From the NCBI GenBank assembly GCA_964304625.1, contig OZ199839.1, forward strand, positions 7,130,001 to 7,194,000: DNA of 64,000 bases, read 5' to 3'. The position numbers and the translations under genes were made by a program. Numbering within the stretch: position 1 is the first letter of the stretch; every line of letters begins with the position of its first letter. Positions 60,642-64,000 of the stretch are shown here, piece by piece. Origin of the DNA: Kudoa neothunni. Its lineage: Eukaryota; Cnidaria. The notes under the pieces were generated by a model that was given only the letters and a program-made list of their open reading frames with translations, was not told the origin of the DNA and made no database searches.

Positions 60642-62888
60642 CAGGGCCACCCCTGGGGTGTACAAAACCCAAGTTTAAGTAAAAAAATATAGAATCGTAT
60701 CTATTATAGTTTTTAATTTTCTGTCGATTCTATAACTACGTCTTCAGATTTAAATTTATCGTCTTATTATTTCAGCTTTTTGGCGCGAACACCCACTCAT
60801 ACTTAATATCTAGCATAGATCAACATACTCACAGTTAATTATTTCATAGTTCAATATATACTTAGGAGTAACATTTAAATTTTCTAATAATGTGCGACTA
60901 TGTTCATTGAGTAATTATGCAGTTGTGTCAAATTATCCTCAGAAAACTTTGGGGTCAATTTGAACTCAAGATATGATTAAAACCAATATCACTTTTTGCG
61001 CGCTCTTTAGAATTTCTCTATTATCCTAAATATTGTATACAGTATATAACAATAAAATTAGGGTGAAAATAATTACAATAATGGCGTGAAAAATTTTTTA
61101 TCTTCGGAGGACTTTTGAGATCAAATTGACCCCAGGTTTTCATTTTACGATTTTATCGTATAAAATTTTTAAAAAGTAAAGGAGTGATGTTTTTTTTAAT
61201 TCTATCCACTCATTCTTTGGTAAAATAGTGATTAATATATTATTTAATCTGTGTTAATATCTTATTAACAACCTCGGATCCTCTTCTCAAATTATCGTGA
61301 AAAAGTGATACTTCGCGTACATTGTTTTAGTTGACAAATTGTAGACTATATATTCCTCGCGCAAAAAAAAGCAATTATATAAATTTTTAAAAATTTGATC
61401 GGGAATTATCAGATTATTTGAACAATTCTTACATCTCTTCGATGATTGAACTGAGCAATAGTATTTATTGCAACATGAGCATGTGGGTTGAGTTTTTTCA
61501 TCAGTTCCTTGAGGGCAATATTCACATTAACGTCTTTTTTTCGGCGATTTGAAAATTGTTAGTCCAGGTCCCTAACTAGGATGATTTTGTTTTGTGGTAT
61601 TTTGAGTTCCCATGCAATCCCTGATTTACTGACATTTGAATTTATGAGTATTGTTGTCTCCATTGAATCAGATGAATCTTACGATGATTCTAGTTAATAA
61701 CTGAATTCGCTGTAATCACTCGTCGACATTTGCTTAGTTAGATTTGAACACTAACTGACAGTTAAAGTTTAGGATAAAATGACAAACTGAAAAAGTATTA
61801 CGGTCTAAGTGAAAATAAATAATAGTTGTTATTTTCGGGTATGCAGTCAATTATTGTTTATAAAAAATTAACATAAAAATGTTTTTCGCGAAATAGAACA
61901 CAAATTATTATTTTATACGATAAATTAGCTATTAAACAATGGCTTACATTTTAGGATCATTTCCTAACAGCTGACGAATAATTACGTAAAAGATTTGACA
62001 GGATTAATTGTTATTTTTCACATTGTGGATAAAATGCAGAATGATGGCCGAATTTTCAGATTATAGATTATAACTAGTTGGAATATTAATCCTATATCGT
62101 GAAACCAAATTAGTGTTATATTTATGATATAATTTCTGGTGGGAGTTACTTAACGTCGGCCAATAAATTATTGCTGATATTATGGTTATGCCTTTGTCAC
62201 AATTAAACACCTAATGCTTGCGTAAAATACAAATTCTGTTTTCTTATATACATAGAATTAATAGTAGGCAATCGCTAAGGATGAAATTTAATAATCCGAC
62301 AAAATTAGAGTTCTTCGACTTAAACTCTACAACACATAAAGCATGCTTTACTTGAGCCAACTTAATTGATGATATAGCCTGTCGAAATAATCGCGAGGGA
62401 CTAGGAGTTCTCTGCATTAATAGATTGCTGCAAATGCTATTGTGATGACAAATAGCTATTGCTGAAAGTATCCTACTGAATACGCAACACCGATCAATAA
62501 TACTCATTATATAAATATTCAACGGGTTCGTTTTTGTACGTTGTCGCTGATTTGGATAACGGCCAATATGATGCCTTTTTACCCTAGTTTACCAAATAAT
62601 AATCTGGGTTCAAATTGACCCTAAGACACTTCTGAAGATGATTTTTAGCGACTTTAGAAGGTTAAACAATCTAATTCGTTTTCGTTCAACATTGTAAATG
62701 TTGAACCCTGCACGATATTATCTGAATAGTATACATTGTTAAAAATATAAATATTAACGCCACACAAAAAATGTGTTATAATTAAACGTTTACAAATTTT
62801 TTAAAAAATGAGAAAACCCCTAAGAACACAAGGTGACCATAAAACCTCCCATGATCTTGGGAAAATTCCAAGCTCTGGCAGCCCCCTG
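60642..62888. mobile_element. hAT-type element copy carrying a nested piggyBac-like insertion
   Basis: Starts CAGGGCCACCCCTGG and ends CTGGCAGCCCCCTG. The left part (60642-60936) and right part (62662-62888) together match the copy at 53352-54061 and the outer parts of 39789-42107. Flanking duplication is poor (TGTGCATC against TGTCAACA). Without the insertion the element would be about 522 bp. Confidence 0.7.
60937..62661. mobile_element. PiggyBac-like insertion at TTAA inside the hAT copy
   Basis: Left end CCTCAGAAAACTTTGGGGTC preceded by TTAT (decayed TTAA). Right end CTTTAGAAGG followed by TTAA at 62662-62665. Subterminal palindromes GGGGTCAATTTGAAC and GGGTTCAAATTGACCC lie inside each end, with another at about 61100. 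The uninterrupted site (TGTTAAACAATCTAAT) is visible at about 53665 in the sister hAT copy. No transposase was recognised. The plus-strand and minus-strand open frames inside are not supported. Confidence 0.75.
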
Positions 62889-63535
62889 TGTCAACAAGTG
62901 CGCATGCACAGTAAAAAAATTTTTCCTTATAGAGCAGGGCTCTCCGATTTTTTTTCCGAGACTTATACTTTGAGTCAATGAAAAATTGTACGGGGAGCAT
63001 GCTTTTTACATAGATGTACAGTTTCTAAGTAATCAGAGTCCTTCTCAAAAATATATCATGTAGGATTCGTGCGCAATGAAAGCTGAGATAAGTCTGATAA
63101 ACAAATAGTCGTTTGGTATATTTTACAGAAAATTAATTCATTTTCAATCCACTATTTTCTATCTATTGGTATACGAAATAATAATGAAAATTTATCTCTT
63201 TTCCAGTCATAAATAAATTACAGTTGTGCACGGATATTACGCACTTTTTTGGAACAAAGACTCAAGTGCGTAATAAACCTACACTATTTAATATCCATTG
63301 GTGTGCGTGCGCATATGTGGAAAATTTAAGGGTGCGCGACCCTTTTTTCTGTTTATTTTTTTATTCTCTCGTTGCACTAATAATGAAGTTAATAGAGTGA
63401 TGTGAAAAATTTTGGTGATAATTTTTGTTGTTCACAGAGTATTTTGAGAGTTAATAGGATAGTTTAAGACAGAATTATTTGTTCAACAAGAAATTTGTTA
63501 TTTGTTATTTCTCTTGTTTTAGTTTTAAACGAAGC
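62889..63535. other. Intergenic, AT-rich
   Basis: Nothing recognised. GC alternation (GTGCGTGCGCATATG) lies near 63300. Confidence 0.35.
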
Positions 63536-64000
63536 TTATTTTATTCTGCAAAAGGAAAAATTTAATTTTGTAATGTGTTCCAGCATTTCGGTGCGATGGA
63601 CCTGGAATTTAACTGTATTTCTTTTAGATTTTCTATTTAATTCGTTCATTTTTAGAATAACTCTCGAAGCAAACTCATGGAGCTGCCCTCGACCTACATT
63701 TATAGGAGTATTGTCTTTCGTGTCGTCTTTTGTGTCATTGGCTAATTTATCTTCCTATTTTATTGCACTCTCTGGACAGCTTTATATTTCTCGTTCTCGA
63801 AAGTTCGATCCATTCATTCACCTATTCTTATATCGAGTAGTTTGAATTTTTTTAAGAGTTTAGCGATAAATCTTAAATCACTTGAAATAACGTCTGAAAA
63901 TATTTTTGATTTTATTGATACAATTGTATTCGATGTGGTACCTTCGCGCGCGCGCGCAAATAAATTAATCGAGGACATACCTCACGCCAGATCTTTGGCC
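63536..64000 (-). CDS. Possible partial gene at the window edge
   Basis: Minus-strand exon candidate 63754-63536, preceded by a good acceptor (AAAATAG), reads DKLANDTKDDTKDNTPINVG, then QLHEFASRVILKMNELNRKS and ends at a stop. A second candidate upstream, about 63900-63815, reads DVISSDLRFIAKLLKKFKLL after a TTTTCAG acceptor. An edge exon may end with a GTATGT or GTGAGG donor near 63980. Composition is gene-like, but the exon phases do not all agree and I do not recognise the product. Confidence 0.35.
63946..63958. repeat. (CG)n dinucleotide tract
   Basis: Alternating CG run in an otherwise AT-rich context. Confidence 0.8.

Noticed and set aside
63495-63845. 116-codon plus-strand open frame
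   Set aside because: Hydrophobic, AT-driven translation with no motif; the opposite strand over the same span has more gene-like composition.
1-64000. tRNA or rRNA genes
   Set aside because: No cloverleaf with A- and B-box signals or rRNA core motifs was convincing by eye; a tRNAscan-type search would be needed to exclude them fully.

Overview
The window is AT-rich eukaryotic nuclear DNA. Genes are sparse and split by very short GT-AG introns, mostly about 32 to 66 nt. They lie among a dense mixture of DNA-transposon remains. The recognisable host genes (XPF/ERCC4, mannose-6-phosphate isomerase, soluble inorganic pyrophosphatase, ZPR1, a TBC-domain RabGAP, a RanBP3-like protein) are of animal type but divergent. 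Tiny introns, high AT, fast-evolving proteins and abundant Tigger, mariner, hAT and piggyBac elements suggest a derived, possibly parasitic animal. A myxozoan cnidarian is one guess, at low confidence.

Layout: 1.0-6.2 kb is a transposon cluster. It holds a decayed Tigger copy, an intact-looking Tigger/pogo element with a four-exon 481-codon transposase, a GC-rich inverted-repeat element and an inverted Tigger fragment. At 6.7-9.6 kb (+) is a multi-exon type I membrane protein built of repeated FN3-like domains with four cysteines each. At 9.9-10.7 kb is a Helitron-like element. XPF (-) is at 11.7-14.8 kb, phosphomannose isomerase (-) at 17.7-19.2 kb and pyrophosphatase (-) at 22.1-23.2 kb, with short inverted-repeat elements between them. 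25.8-36.7 kb is mostly repeats, including piggyBac-like and hAT-like MITEs, a 1316-bp mariner and a fossil Tigger, with two poorly resolved gene-like stretches. The TBC gene (-) is at 37.0-38.5 kb. A 2.3-kb hAT-like element with an exact 8-bp target duplication and long inverted arms is at 39.8-42.1 kb. A small gene cluster follows: ZPR1 (+, 43.6-45.5 kb), a convergent neugrin-like mitochondrial candidate (-, 45.6-46.5 kb), and a seven-exon secreted protein (-, 47.0-47.8 kb) whose C-terminal domain matches the four-cysteine FN3-like domain of the 6.7-9.6 kb gene. 49-54 kb and 59-63 kb are nested piggyBac/hAT/MITE regions. The RanBP3-like gene (-) is at 56.6-58.3 kb. A possible partial gene (-) touches the right edge.

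Most notable: (1) an apparently undescribed four-cysteine FN3-like domain shared by a membrane protein and a secreted protein 37 kb apart; (2) single-base shifts, nearly all equivalent to one extra base, in several conserved genes (ZPR1, XPF, pyrophosphatase, RanBP3-like), while neighbouring genes read cleanly. The second could be assembly error, decay or real frameshifting and matters for any annotation. (3) A nested piggyBac-into-hAT insertion whose empty TTAA site is still visible in a sister copy. No CRISPR, operon, rRNA or convincing tRNA was seen, and no retroviral or capsid-bearing element was recognised.
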